Positions 10,303 through 21,340 of a stretch of DNA of 64,000 bases are shown here, piece by piece (position 1 is the first letter of the stretch; each line of letters begins with the position of its first letter). The position numbers were made by a program, and so were the translations under genes. The stretch comes from Paralithodes platypus (Eukaryota; Arthropoda; Malacostraca; Decapoda; Lithodidae). The DNA lies in NCBI GenBank assembly GCA_032716605.1, contig CM064571.1, positions 16,620,280-16,684,279 on the forward strand, read 5' to 3'. The notes beneath the pieces were generated by a model. The model was not told where the DNA came from, searched no databases, and saw nothing but the letters and a program-made list of their open reading frames with translations.

Positions 10303-10830
10303 TTAGAATCAAAATGGTAATGTTCTCCCTAGATACGGCCGGGACTACCATCGTGTTAGAATCAAAATGGTATCGCTCTCCCTAGATACGGCCGGGACTA
10401 CCATCGTGTTAAAATCAAAATGGTATCGCTCTCCCTAGATACGGCCGGGACTACCATCGTGTTAGAATCAAAATGGTATCGCTCTCCCTAGATACGGCCG
10501 GGACTACCTTCGTGTTAGAATAAAAATGGAATAGGTCTCCCTAGATACGGCCGGAACTACAATTGTGTTAGAATCAAAATGGTATCGCTCTCCCTAGATA
10601 CGGCCGGGACTACCATCGTATTAGAATCAATATGGTATCGCTCTCCCTAGATACGGCCGGGACTACCATCGTGTTAGAATCAAAATGGTATCGCTCTCCC
10701 TAGATACGGCCGGGACTACCATCGTGTTAAAATCAAAATGGTATCGCTCTCCCTAGATACGGCCGGGACTACCATCGTGTTAGAATCAAAATGGTATCGC
10801 TCTCCCTAGATACGGCCGCGACTACCTTGA
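10303..10830. repeat. 53-bp minisatellite, about 10 copies
   Basis: The unit contains GGTATCGCTCTCCCTAGATA, CGGCCGGGACTACCATCGTG and TTAGAATCAAAAT. Most copies differ at one or two positions; those near 10505-10560 differ more. The frame starting at 10791 begins inside the last unit. Confidence 0.95.
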
Positions 10831-11159
10831 CATACGTATACACTGGCATTTTCTGTTCGTGGGCTAAACTAAGCTATTGTCCTAGATTCGTCTCGAGCCT
10901 GGAAAACAATGCCAACAGGTCCAATTGTCGGCTGAAACTACGAAAAAAGAGCCAGTTTTCTTCGAGTGGTTCACCCAGGGAGATCGGTCGCATATACACG
11001 AACCCTCATTTCGGTATTTTTGTTAGCGTCAATTCTAGTCTGGCCGCTTGTGAATTAGACTTGTAGGAGAATTATGCCAGCTTCTATTATCTACCTTTAA
11101 TGTAGTCGTCCATATAAGTGTAAAATCATCCCAAAACGTTGCCAGAATTGAGTTGCCGA
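10831..11159. other. No recognised feature
   Basis: Moderately complex sequence with an unsupported frame of 91 codons that starts in the minisatellite. No family resemblance seen. Confidence 0.5.
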
Positions 11160-11345
11160 TCAAAATGTTGCCGGAAAAATGGGCCGTGCGAATCCTCCTC
11201 CCCCCATAATGTCCCGCTCTTTGTTTGGGGTCGATGGGCTTTTGTTTTCCAAGATGGCGGCTGCGGTGGCCCTCCTCCGTTCGCGCTTTGTTTGGCATTT
11301 TTTCCGAGGTTTGCTTAATGATCTCTGGTGGTTAGTTGAGTCTAT
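11160..11345 (+). promoter_or_regulatory. CpG-containing patch with CAAGATGGCGGC (YY1-like) motif
   Basis: GC-rich island in AT-rich DNA. CCAAGATGGCGGCTG near 11252 matches the YY1 consensus AAGATGGCGGC, which in animals is common near transcription starts. A 65-codon frame (11179-11376) spans it, but I recognise no protein and see no splice context. Another such motif is at about 44197. It could be a promoter or first exon of an unseen gene, or chance. Confidence 0.3.
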
Positions 11346-11454
11346 GAAAAAAGAAAGTGTGTGTCTATGTGAGTGAATGTGTGTGGGAGAGAGAGAAAAA
11401 CAAATGTGTGTCGGTATGTACGAGAGAGACTGAAAGTGTGTCTGTGCCTGTGTG

Positions 11455-11570
11455 TGGTACATAGACTGCACAGACCTTGCGGACCCTAATATGCAGTCCG
11501 GACTTAATTCTAATAAAATTTGCTAAATAGTGGAAGTTAAGGCTAGCAAAGCAGAAGGCTCTCTCCCCAC
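11455..11570 (+). repeat. Dispersed repeat, GCAGTCCGGACTTAAT type, copy 1
   Basis: AGACTGCACAGACC, GCAGTCCGGACTTAATTCTA and AAAGCAGAAGG match 34995-35095 over about 100 bp at high similarity. Family not identified. Confidence 0.6.
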
Positions 11571-11707
11571 CCACCACTCCGTCTGACCATGGGTCGTCAT
11601 GAAATACAGTTGGAAAAAATATATATATTAGAATGACAGATTTTCTACCAAGACATTTATAGTAAATTTCGAATTCGGAAAATCATAATTACTACTGATA
11701 CTACTAG

Positions 11708-11780
11708 TTATCAACTTAGTGTATAGTATGTGTGTATACAAGTTATCAACTTAGTGTATAGTATGTGTGTATATAAGTAT
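11708..11780. repeat. 35-bp direct duplication
   Basis: AGTTATCAACTTAGTGTATA followed by GTATGTGTGTATA occurs twice in tandem. Confidence 0.9.
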
Positions 11781-11940
11781 ATGTGTGTTTGTGTGTTGGA
11801 AATATATAGCCTAAGAAGAACATGGAGCACTAAGAATATAATACAGGCAAAGAAGTAACCAATATTGATAAAGAAAAGTGCCATTGCGTCAACACACGAT
11901 GATACCCGTAGGTGTGACTTGGGTGCATCGGGTGACAGGC

Positions 11941-14597
11941 AACATTTATACATACACAGTAACCTCATGGCATTTATACATACCCAGTAACCTCATGGCA
12001 TTTATACATACACAGTAACCTCATGGCATTTATACATACACAGTAACCTCATGGCATTTATACATACACAGTAACCTCATGGCATTTATACATACACAGT
12101 AACCTCATGACATTTATACATACACAGTAACCTCATGGCATTTATACATACACAGTAACCTCATGGCATTTATACATACACAGTAACCTCATGGCATTTA
12201 TACATACACAGTAACCTCATGGCATTTATACATACACAGTAACCTCATGGCATTTATACATACACAGTAACCTCATGACATTTATACATACACAGTAACC
12301 TCATGGCATTTATACATACACAGTAACCTCATGGCATTTATACATACACAGTAACCTCATGGCATTTATACATACACAGTAACCTCATGACATTTATACA
12401 TACACAGTAACCTCATGACATTTATACATACACAGTAACCTCATGGCATTTATACATACACAGTAACCTCATGGCATTTATACATACACAGTAACCTCAT
12501 GACATTTATACATACACAGTAACCTCATGGCATTTATACATACACAGTAACCTCATGGCATTTATACATACACAGTAACCTCATGGCATTTATACATACA
12601 CAGTAACCTCATGGCATTTATACATACACAGTAACCTCATGACATTTATACATACACAGTAACCTCATGGCATTTATACATACACAGTAACCTCATGACA
12701 TTTATACATACACAGTAACCTCATGGCATTTATACATACACAGTAACCTCATGGCATTTATACATACACAGTAACCTCATGGCATTTATACATACACAGT
12801 AACCTCATGACATTTAAACATACACAGTAACCTCATGACATTTATACATACACAGTAACCTCATGACATTTATACATACACAGTAACCTCATGACATTTA
12901 TACATACACAGTAAGCTCATGGCATTTATACATACACAGTAACCTCATGACATTTATACATACACAGTAACCTCATGGCATTTATACATACACAGTAACC
13001 TCATGGCATTTATACATACACAGTAACCTCATGACATTTATACATACACAGTAACCTCATGGCATTTATACATACACAGTAACCTCATGGCATGTATACA
13101 TACACAGTAACCTCATGGCATTTATACATACACAGTAACCTCATGGCATTATACATACACAGTAACCTCATGACATTTATACATACACAGTAACTCATGA
13201 CATTTTATACATACACAGTAACCTCATGACATTTATACATACACAGTAACCTCATGGCATTTACATACACAGTAACCTCATGACATTTATACATACACAG
13301 TAACCTCATGGCATTTATACATACACAGTAACCTCATGACATTTATACATACACAGTAACCTCATGGCATTTATACATACACAGTAACCTCATGGCATTT
13401 ATACATACACAGTAACCTCATGGCATTTATACATACACAGTAACCTCATGGCATTTATACATACACAGTAACCTCATGACATTTATACATACACAGTAAC
13501 CTCATGACATTTATACATACACAGTAACCTCATGTCATTTATAAATACACAGTAACCTCATGGCATTTATACATACACAGTAACCTCATGGCATTTATAC
13601 ATACACAGTAACCTCATGACATTTACATACACAGTAACCTCATGACATTTATACATACACAGTAACCTCATGGCATTTATACATACACAGTAACCTCATG
13701 GCATTTATACATACACAGTAACCTCATGGCATTTTAAAATAAACAGTAACCTCATGACATTTATACATACACAGTAACCTCATGGCATTTATACATACAC
13801 AGTAACCTCATGACATTTATACATACACAGTAACCTCATGGCATTTATACATACACAGTAACCTCATGGCATTTATACATACACAGTAACCTCATGGCAT
13901 TTATACATACACAGTAACCTCATGACATTTAAACATACACAGTAACCTCATGGCATTTATACACCAGTAACCTCATGACATTTATACATACACAGTAACC
14001 TCATGGCATTTATACATACACAGTAACCTCATGACATTTATACATACACAGTAACCTCATGACATTTATACATACACAGTAACCTCATGGCATTTATACA
14101 TACACAGTAACCTCATGGCATTTATACATACACAGTAACCTCATGGCATTTATACATACACAGTAACCTCATGGCATTTATACATACACAGTAACCTCAT
14201 GGCATTTATACATACACAGTAACCTCATGACATTTATACATACACAATAACCTCATGACATTTATACATACACAGTAACCTCATGGTATTTATACATACA
14301 CAGTAACCTCATGGCATTTATACATACACAGTAACCTCATGTCATTTATACATACACAGTAACCTCATGACATTTATACATATACAGTAACCTCATGACA
14401 TTTATACATACACAGTAACCTCATGGCATTTATACATACACAGTAACCTCATGGCATTTATACATACACAGTAACCTCATGACATTTATACATACACAGT
14501 AACCTCATGGCATTTATACATACACAGTAACCTCATGACATTTATACATACACAGTAACCTCATGGCATTTATACATACACAGTAACCTCATGGCAT
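11941..14597. repeat. 28-bp minisatellite, about 95 copies
   Basis: Unit CATTTATACATACACAGTAA plus CCTCATGG. The chief variation is GGCATT versus GACATT at one position, interspersed through the array, with a few 1-4 bp deletions near 13150-13270, 13620 and 13965. It ends directly in a Fam-G copy that has lost its first 25 or so bases. Confidence 0.98.
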
Positions 14598-14951
14598 TTT
14601 TTTAGTCTATTAAGTTATTTATTCATATATTTTTTTAGTTTCCTCGCTAGACCTCCCTCAAACTTAAAAAAACACCCCCTAGACAACTCCTCATGATAAA
14701 TTTGTACATTTTTCGATAGAAAAATGTCCCGGCTGAAGGCCGATTCTTCTTATAATTACAGGCTCGCTATCGCTCGCCATGAAACAAATCGACACCTAAA
14801 TGGCACGATAGGTCTTAATTGACAACGAAATGGAGCTAAAGATATTAAAATCGCCAAAGTAATGGGCCGAACGTCTTAAAATCTAAAACTAAATAGTGGG
14901 GCTAAACATGAGGGAAACGAAGATCCAGAAAAACGGCCCGTCTCCCATTAA
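14598..14951 (-). mobile_element. Fam-G element truncated at the minisatellite border
   Basis: Begins at GTCTATTAAGTTATTTATTC, aligned to base 28 or so of intact copies, then TAGTTTCCTCGCTAGACC, core GGCTCGCTATCGCTCGCC and end CGGCCCGTCTCCCATTAA. The final TTAA (14948-14951) is shared with a Fam-P start. Confidence 0.85.
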
Positions 14952-15001
14952 CCCCTTGAAAACTGTGCCGCGTATTGACAGTTTATCCTGATTATCATTA
15001 A
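14948..15001. mobile_element. Fam-P 5' fragment interrupted by Fam-G
   Basis: TTAACCCCTTGAAAACTGTG...TGATTATCATTAA resembles the 864-1086 subtype (GGTTATCATTAA). The next Fam-G starts at exactly this TTAA. The rest of the Fam-P copy is not clearly found. Confidence 0.5.
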
Positions 15002-15316
15002 GGGTAGATGGGTCTTTTTCGGGTCTCCCTTCTTCCTCATGTTTAGTCCCATAGTTTTCAGCTTTTATGACGTTCGGTCCATTAGTTTGGGGATTTTAAG
15101 ACCTTTCGCCCCATTTTCTTTGTCAATGTTAAGACTTTTCGTGTCATTAAGGTGTCAAGTTTTATCCTGGCGAGCGATAACGAACCTGTAATTTAGGAGG
15201 AATCGTCCTTTGGCCGGGACATTTTTCTAACGAAAAATGTATATATATATATTTTGAAGGAGTGTATTTTTTTTTTTTTTTTATTTATTTATTTATTTAT
15301 TTATTTTTTTGTCTTA

Positions 15317-15351
15317 AGCCACTTTCACACATTCACGATGTTGGTCCCGAT
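15317..15351 (+). repeat. Harbinger left TIR
   Basis: Exact inverted copy of 17439-17473. The match continues a further 9 bp with one mismatch (TTACCCCGA / GTACCCCGA). Confidence 0.95.
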
Positions 15352-15664
15352 TTACCCCGAGGTACACAAATTGGTACATCGGCAGAGACAGTGACACGAT
15401 GTACTCGTTTGACGACGAAGCCTCGATGGGGACACGTCGTAGCCACGACGGGGGAGATGGTACCACGGTGGCAACAGGAGGGCGCCACGTCAATGCCCTA
15501 ACGGTCCAAATTCCGGTCATAAACGTACCCCGACCGGTCAAGACCGTACCCCGACGTGGCACGAGGGGAAGACGACGAGGGGGGATGGACTTACGACGGT
15601 GTTACCAGCGTGACACGATGAACACCGACGAACACCGACAGACGGGGTGACAGACACAATTTGA

Positions 15665-15672
15665 TATAAAAG
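15665..15672 (+). promoter_or_regulatory. TATA box of the transposase gene (putative)
   Basis: TATAAAAG stands about 90 bp upstream of the preferred ATG, in otherwise GC-rich sequence, with CTCACTCTACAC about 25-30 bp downstream as a possible start region. Confidence 0.5.
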
Positions 15673-15756
15673 GGGCCGGTTCTGGTACCTGTACCTCACT
15701 CTACACACTTGCCAAGCCACGGCCACACGTTAGCACCACTCGCCCTACCCTACACC

Positions 15757-16179
15757 ATGGATGAACTCGAGGTCCTGCAGCTGCAGGTAGATCTGGCAGC
15801 ACATCAGGCAAGATTAGATGTTGCCCTGTACAGAGCCATGCAGAATGTGCAGGATGTCCAGGGGCCACCCAGGATACGGAGAAGGCAGGTCTGGAACCGG
15901 AAGTGGCTGTTGAGGCGAGGGCAGTACGGCCACTATGACAACCTGCTGAAGGAGTTGGCTGTGGAAGACACCAGCGCCTACAAAAATTTCCTGCGGGTGG
16001 ATAAAGCCATGTTCGGAGAGCTGCTTGAAGGTGTTGGCCCACTGGTGGAGAAGCACGATACGTTTTGGAGGAAAGCCGTCCCACCTGGTATGCGCCTGGC
16101 TATCACCCTACGTTACCTGGCTACAGAGGAGTCATACAAATCACTCTCGTATGGCTTCAGTAACCTTCACCTACGGTGA
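15757..16179 (+). pseudogene. Harbinger transposase, N-terminal part only
   Basis: I prefer the ATG at 15757, in context CACCATGG (protein MDELEVLQLQ...), over the in-frame ATG at 15709, because of its Kozak context. The 140-residue product has a basic RRRQVWNRKWLLRR segment, then YDNLLKELAVEDTSAYKNFL, RVDKAMFGELLEGVGPLVEK, WRKAVPPGMRLAITLRYLA and SYKSLSYGFS. This is the typical region ahead of the DDE nuclease in HARBI1-like transposases, which run about 350-400 residues. The stop follows YGFSNLHLR, so the catalytic DDE triad is missing. A GTAACC at the break could be a splice donor, but I find no downstream exon before 17473. The element is probably internally deleted and non-autonomous. 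Confidence 0.8.
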
Positions 16180-17150
16180 AATTCCACATATTATTATTTG
16201 TATTAATTGTTTTGTTGAAATCTTATATAATAACCTTTACTCTTGCCGTTCATAAGAACAAAAATATATTATTAGGCTTATGGGTGAAAACCAATTGAGA
16301 GCGAATATTTTGGTGCGGCTGGGATTCTATAAACAAACAAAAAACTATCGTTATAGATTTATTTCTATAAAATCCAATATTGATGACAGCATATTCTAAA
16401 CACCGCCATCATGTTCAGCGGAAAAAATTGCTGTGATTTAGTATGAAAATAAAAATAACGATAAAAAAAACGATATACCGGTACCGGTATATCTCATATA
16501 GTATATAATATAACAGTGCGTTTAATCTCCACAGGTAGGCTACACTTCGTGATGAATCATATTTTCTCTAATTGTGGAAGGTAAAATGTATTGATATAAC
16601 CTATCTTGTGCAAAAGGATCGATATAAACATAGCTTGTGTAAGGATGGAATCGTCGAAAACACAGGAACAATCTCCTCTATCTAAACCCATCCACCCACA
16701 CAAACACTACCTTGTGTTAAATTAATCAATAACACTTAGTATTTCCTTTGGCTTTTACTATTATAAACACTACTGTATTAGGTAAAATGAAATTCAATTC
16801 CATAGAGCATAATTATAATAACATTTATTGCACACCGTGTATCAGTGGCGGTCGATATAGCCACACAAGAACAATAACACACACACACGCACACGCACAC
16901 ACACTCACTCGACAATTAACACACACGTGTTTCGGTAATCATACCGGTACACTGATTTTTCATTTGAACTTATTAACTCGTTTAATATAAGTTGATTATG
17001 GAATATTATATACGGTATAATTATACGGTATAGGCCTACCGTATACCATATCAGGTCTTTATTTATTAATCATGTGCGTATTTATAGTGTTGTCAGAATA
17101 CTCCACTAATCCGAAGCACTGTCGGTCCGCTGCCATTCGGATTACATGAC
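16180..17150. other. Non-coding interior of the Harbinger element
   Basis: AT-rich, with a perfect 22-bp palindrome at 16472-16493 centred on GGTACC, a CA repeat near 16870-16905, and inverted TACGGTA/TACCGTA motifs at 17010-17050. No catalytic transposase residues seen in any frame. Confidence 0.7.
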
Positions 17151-17438
17151 TTTTACTGTAATATATTATAACTATTTATACCCCGACGCCGCCACGTCGA
17201 TGCCGATGAAACCGGATGCAGACACGCGAGACCCACGCCATCGACACGTTGTACCCGACGTTACCCGATGGTACCACGCCAAAAGTCCATCGTGCGAAAT
17301 TTTTGAACAAATCCAAACCTTTGGTGGCCAAGCCCGATTTGCCACGTCCCGCACCGCGGGTAACAAGACGCTCCCCGACGACCCCGACACACGTTGGGGA
17401 TTGCACCACGTTGTGTCCCGATATTCAAATCGGGGTAC

Positions 17439-17473
17439 ATCGGGACCAACATCGTGAATGTGTGAAAGTGGCT
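17439..17473 (-). repeat. Harbinger right TIR
   Basis: Exact inverted copy of 15317-15351, followed by the TTA target duplicate at 17474-17476. Confidence 0.95.
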
Positions 17474-17596
17474 TTAGCTTGATGGAGGTGTAAGGAGGAA
17501 ACTAAAACAAATATACAAATCTATATATATGAGGAAATAAATACGCCCATCCATCCCCCCATGAAAGATGTATTGGTAGAGATAAACCCATTTCAA

Positions 17597-17931
17597 TTAA
17601 GGTGAGATAGTTCACGTTTTGGGGGATTTTTGCATGTATTCATTATTTTTCTAGTTTCCTCCCTAGACCTACATAAAAAAAAAAAAAAAAAAAAAAACAT
17701 TAAACCCCCCTTCTAGATTAATTTGTACATTTTTCGGTAGAAAAATGTCCCGGCCTCTTCCAACATTACAGGCTCACTATCGTTCGCCAGGGAAAAAAAA
17801 ATCGACACCTAAATAGCACGAAAGGTCTAAATATTGACGAAGAAATGGGGCAAACATCTTAACATCTGAAAACTAATGGGGCTAAACATGAGGGAGAAAG
17901 TGGTCCAGAAAACCGGTCCATGTCCCCTTAA
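17597..17931 (-). mobile_element. Fam-G element
   Basis: TTAAGGTGAGATAGTTCACG ... TCCATGTCCCCTTAA. The hairpin part is shortened (CCCGGCCTCTTCC) and the core is GGCTCACTATCGTTCGCC, related to the 8832 subgroup. A poly(A) run lies at 17678-17697. Confidence 0.85.
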
Positions 17932-18577
17932 ACAATCTTAATCTATTGTCACAGATACAAACAAATGGTTACAGGATGCATGATTTATATTGCAATAATT
18001 AGTTTAGTCTGTGATATCCAATGTAAGAATATAATAATATATCAAACACAAGTAAATCACTATCAATAAACCCAATTTGATTTGATTGATCTCTATCAGA
18101 CCTTTTAATTGATTGACAGTGTGGTATACAATAATCTCTATACAATTATATACATTATCTATCTATCTATCTATCTATTTTTCTATCTATCTTTCTATTT
18201 ATCTATCTATGTTTTCATCTATCTATCTATCTATCTATCTCTCTATCTCTCTTTCTTTCTATCTATCTATCTATATATGTATCTATCTATCTATCTATTC
18301 TATAATCGTCCGCGTGATGTCAGATTCAAATAGACGTCCAAATTAAAAATAGATAATATCCCCAACGAAACCGATTAGAGGCGAGAACCCAAGTGGAACC
18401 CCAAACCTCCCATCCCATCTTCTATTGTTGTCCTAATTCCCATTTTCTTTGTCCGGCAGAGAGGGGGTACCATAGGGGATGCGGTCTGGCGGCCTTTCTG
18501 TGGGGGTAAGTCGGAGAGTTCATTATTTTTTCCTTTTCACCGATTCTCTGGCCTTTTCTCTACGGTGCCGTAAATAT
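17932..18577. other. (CTAT)n microsatellite and unrecognised DNA
   Basis: A degenerate CTAT tetranucleotide block fills 18155-18300; the leucine/tyrosine/isoleucine-rich frames are its translation. 18310-18577 is moderately GC-rich with no recognised product. Confidence 0.8.
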
Positions 18578-18948
18578 TTAAGGGGGGATGGCCCGGTTTT
18601 CTGGACCACTTTCTCCCTTATGTTTAGCCCCATTGGTTTTCATATGTTAAGATGTTTACCCCATTAGTTAGTCGATTTTAATACCTTTCGCCCCATTTCT
18701 TCGTCAATATTTAGACCTTTCGTGCTATTTAGGTGTCGATTATTTCCCTGGCGAACGATAGTGAGCCTGTAATGTTGGAAGAATCGGCCTTTGGCCGGGA
18801 AATGTTTCTACCGAAAAATGTACAAATTAATCTAGAAGGGGGATCTAATAGATGTTTTTATTTTATTTGATGGAGGTCCAGGGAGGAAACTAGAAAAATA
18901 ATGAATACATGCAAAAATCGCCCAAAAAGTGAACCATCCCCCCCTTAA
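18578..18948 (+). mobile_element. Fam-G element, variant core subgroup
   Basis: TTAAGGGGGGATGGCCCGG ... GAACCATCCCCCCTTAA, with core GGCGAACGATAGTGAGCC, as in 8832-9219. Confidence 0.9.
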
Positions 18949-18958
18949 GGCGGAGGCT

Positions 18959-19024
18959 TGTGCGGCCATTAGCTTGTTTGGAGGAGGATCTTGTGCGGCC
19001 ATTAGTTTGTTTGGAGGAGGACCT
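18959..19024. repeat. 33-bp direct duplication
   Basis: TGTGCGGCCATTAGCTTGTT plus TGGAGGAGGATCT occurs twice with two changes, immediately after a Fam-G copy. Confidence 0.9.
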
Positions 19025-19155
19025 TTCTCTTCCCTTAATGTGTGTTTTGTGTATATGTTTTGGGTGAATTTATTCAATGTATGGAGAGAGAGAGAGAGAG
19101 ACTTCCTTGGCATCTTTGACTTATTCGTGCCTCTGTGGTATTTTAATGGCGTATA

Positions 19156-19540
19156 TTAACCCCTTCAGACGCCATTAAAGAGTTTTTGGCTAATAATGGA
19201 CGATTTAATTCAGCTTAGAAATGCCCTCTAGCAATCAAAGAGATAACAAATTGATCTCCCTTATTAACCTTTTGAACCTTAAGACGTTTATCCCCATTCA
19301 GGTGTCGATTTATTCCTGGCGAGCGATTGCGAGTCAGCATTGTATGGAGAAATCCGGCTTCGCCGGAGAAATTTTTCTATCGAAAAATTAAAAAATTTAG
19401 CTTGCTGTCAAAACAAAAATATCTATGTATGCTGGCTCGCTACCGCTCGCCAGGAAAATATTGCCACTTGGATGGGGGTGTCAATGTTCATGTAATCGTC
19501 TAATAATAACCCGAATAACATTGATGAATGCGTTATGGTA
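19156..19540. mobile_element. Diverged Fam-P copy hosting a Fam-B fragment
   Basis: TTAACCCCTTCAGACGCC, GGACGATTTAATTCAGCTTA and, beyond the insertion, TAATCGTCTAATAATAACCC match Fam-P arms. The right TIR is decayed. Confidence 0.55.
19268..19492 (+). mobile_element. Fam-B element, ends missing
   Basis: CATTCAGGTGTCGATTTATT, GGCGAGCGATTGCGAGTC and CGGCTTCGCCGGAG are followed by GGCTCGCTACCGCTCGCCAG. The two halves are inverted copies, which is diagnostic of Fam-B. Confidence 0.7.
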
Positions 19541-19852
19541 CGGTCGCGCTAATACTTGTCATGTCCCAGCTGTCATTACTTTTGGCTGGCTCTGTGCTGT
19601 ATTAATGTCTGTCAGATGTTGAATAGGGTGAGTAAGAGTAGGAACATGTTTGTATATCTCACTCAAAAAGAAGAAATCATGAGTAAATATTGCCGATACC
19701 AATTATGGATCAAAACATACTTGGTGCCGAGACATCACTTATTAGCGCGATTGTACACAGTTAATTAATAGTCAGTTTACAGAGAGGGGTTTGACAGTTT
19801 GACAAGTGTTATCCTTTTCCAGCTATGTATTTTAAATGTCCCCTAACTTATT
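19541..19852. other. No recognised feature
   Basis: Ordinary AT-rich sequence; short unsupported frames only. Confidence 0.5.
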
Positions 19853-19950
19853 TTAACCCCTTCTGTACCGGCGACGTTTTTTTTATTTTATTCTGGCTAT
19901 ATGTAGACGATTTTGTGCAGTTTCACAAGAAGCTGGGGTTGTAAAAAGGG

Positions 19951-20276
19951 TTAAGGGGAGATCTCCACTTGAGGGATTTTTTTCTTGACCCCTTTCTCCC
20001 TCATGTTTAGCCCCATTGCTTTTGATATTATAAAACGTTCGCCCCATTAGTTTAGCGATTTTAAGAACTTTCACCCCATATTAAGACCTTTCGTGCCGTT
20101 CAGGTGTCGCTTTTATCCTGGCGAGCGATAGCGAGCCTGTAATTTAAGAGGAACCAGCCTTCGGCCGGGACATTTTTCTACCGAAAAATTTACAGATGTA
20201 TCTTGAAAGGGACTCAAGGGGGTATAATTTTAAGCTTGATGGACGTCTAGGGAACAAAGTTAATACCTCCCCTTAA
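19951..20276 (+). mobile_element. Fam-G element nested in Fam-P
   Basis: TTAAGGGGAGATCTCCACTT ... AATACCTCCCCTTAA. Inserted at the central GGGTTAAGTGAGAT of the host. Confidence 0.92.
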
Positions 20277-20357
20277 GTGAGATAGTTGGAAGACTGTTAA
20301 TTGGTGGAGGCCCTATTTAAGCTGAATACCATCGTGTAATAGTAGCCAGAAGATAGT

Positions 20358-20683
20358 TTAAGGGGAGGTATTTAGTTTGTTCCCTAGACCTCCACCAAGC
20401 TTAAAATTACACCCCATTGAGTTCCTTTTAAGATAAATTTGTACATTTTTCAGTAGAAAAATGTCCCGGCCGAAGGCCGGTTCCTCTTAAATTACAGGCT
20501 CGCTATCGCTCGCCAGGATAAAATCGACACCTGAATTGCACGAAAGGTCTTAATATGGAGTGAAAGTTCTTAAAATCGCTAAACTAATGGGGCAAACTTT
20601 TTATAATATCAAAAGCAATGGGGCTAAACATGAGGGAGAAAGGGGTCAAGAAAAAAATCCCTCGCGTGGAGATCTCCCCTTAA
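20358..20683 (-). mobile_element. Fam-G element nested in Fam-P, inverted
   Basis: TTAAGGGGAGGTATTTAG ... GGAGATCTCCCCTTAA. Inserted near the right end of the same host in the opposite orientation, giving an inverted pair with 19951-20276 separated by about 80 bp. Confidence 0.92.
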
Positions 20684-20707
20684 AGGACAGTGTCGGTAAA
20701 GAAGGGG

Positions 20708-20923
20708 TTAACCGCTTCATTACCGAGCATGACATTTTCTACTATTTTCAAAATATTTAGAGGCGTATATATAGCTAAACGGAAGGATCTGTGGTAGTTA
20801 AAAAGGGTGACTCGAGATACTTTGAAGACTTTTATTTGCTCCATGTCCTTCCTAAGCTAAATATAACCGTCTGATCATAGCCAGAAAATAATGGAAAAGA
20901 CGGATCGGTAACGAAAGGGTTAA
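20708..20923. mobile_element. Fam-P element, TTACCGA subtype
   Basis: TTAACCGCTTCATTACCGA ... TCGGTAACGAAAGGGTTAA, 216 bp. Its left TTAA is the right TTAA of the composite copy. Interior GGAAGGATCTGTGGTAGTTA is Fam-P-like. Confidence 0.85.
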
Positions 20924-20929
20924 CACATA

Positions 20930-21060
20930 CATCTTCCCAGACTTCCTTCAAGCCAAAATATGTCCACCCAGACTCCCTTCAAGCTAAATTTGTACATTTT
21001 TCGTTTTAAAAATGTCCCAGCCAAAAGCTGATTTTGTAAAGTTACAGGCCCTGAAAAAAC
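20930..21060 (-). mobile_element. Fam-G fragment, heavily decayed
   Basis: ACTCCCTTCAAGCTAAATTT, GTACATTTTTCGTTTTAAAA and TGTCCCAGCC are recognisable; core and ends are gone. Confidence 0.55.
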
Positions 21061-21254
21061 TCGGTTTCAGAATGTATCAGAATTTATGGCCGCGGCTGTA
21101 CAATCGGGAGTACAAATACCTACACTACCATTTGAATCAGTATCGGATCCAAACGAGACAACATAATTATTTATTATACCCCAAATGCTTCAGAATTTTA
21201 CTTCAGAGGTTCAGAGATACAGATGGGTGCCGCCTTATCAGTGTTTCTTACTGT

Positions 21255-21256
<2 letters not shown>

Positions 21257-21329
<73 letters not shown>

Positions 21330-21340
21330 CACACACACAC
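21257..21340. repeat. (TA)n and (CA)n microsatellite
   Basis: About 65 bp of AT followed by ACACATACACAC. Confidence 0.97.

Larger units (their letters stand above)
15317..17473 (+). mobile_element. PIF/Harbinger DNA transposon, 2.16 kb
   Basis: Perfect 35-bp TIRs (15317-15351 and 17439-17473) start AGCCACTTTCACACATTCAC. The target duplication is TTA (15314-15316 and 17474-17476), as expected for PIF/Harbinger. Subterminal regions (15352-15660 and 17160-17438) are CpG-rich with many CGACG motifs. It carries only the N-terminal part of a transposase (15757-16179); 16180-17150 is AT-rich and non-coding. The perfect TIRs suggest a recent insertion. Confidence 0.92.
14998..17560 (+). mobile_element. 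Fam-G element split by a Harbinger transposon
   Basis: The left part, 14998-15316, runs from TTAAGGGTAGATGGG through the core to a T-rich segment. The right part, 17474-17560, resumes at TTAGCTTGATGGAGG and ends CGCCCATCCATCCCCCC. Joining them at TTA restores the usual TCTAAGCTTGATGGAGG region with one change. The closing TTAA is lost. Confidence 0.85.
19853..20711. mobile_element. Composite Fam-P with two nested Fam-G insertions
   Basis: Outer ends are TTAACCCCTTCTGTACCGG and TCGGTAAAGAAGGGGTTAA. Removing the two Fam-G inserts with one TTAA each leaves 215 bp, the length of an intact Fam-P. The junctions AGGG-TTAA-GTGAGATAG and TAGT-TTAA-AGGACAG rejoin colinearly with other Fam-P copies. 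Confidence 0.88.

Noticed and set aside
15314..15562. Additional genes in the Harbinger subterminal regions
   Set aside because: Open frames on both strands reflect CpG-rich subterminal repeats; none resembles the Myb-like partner protein of Harbinger elements.
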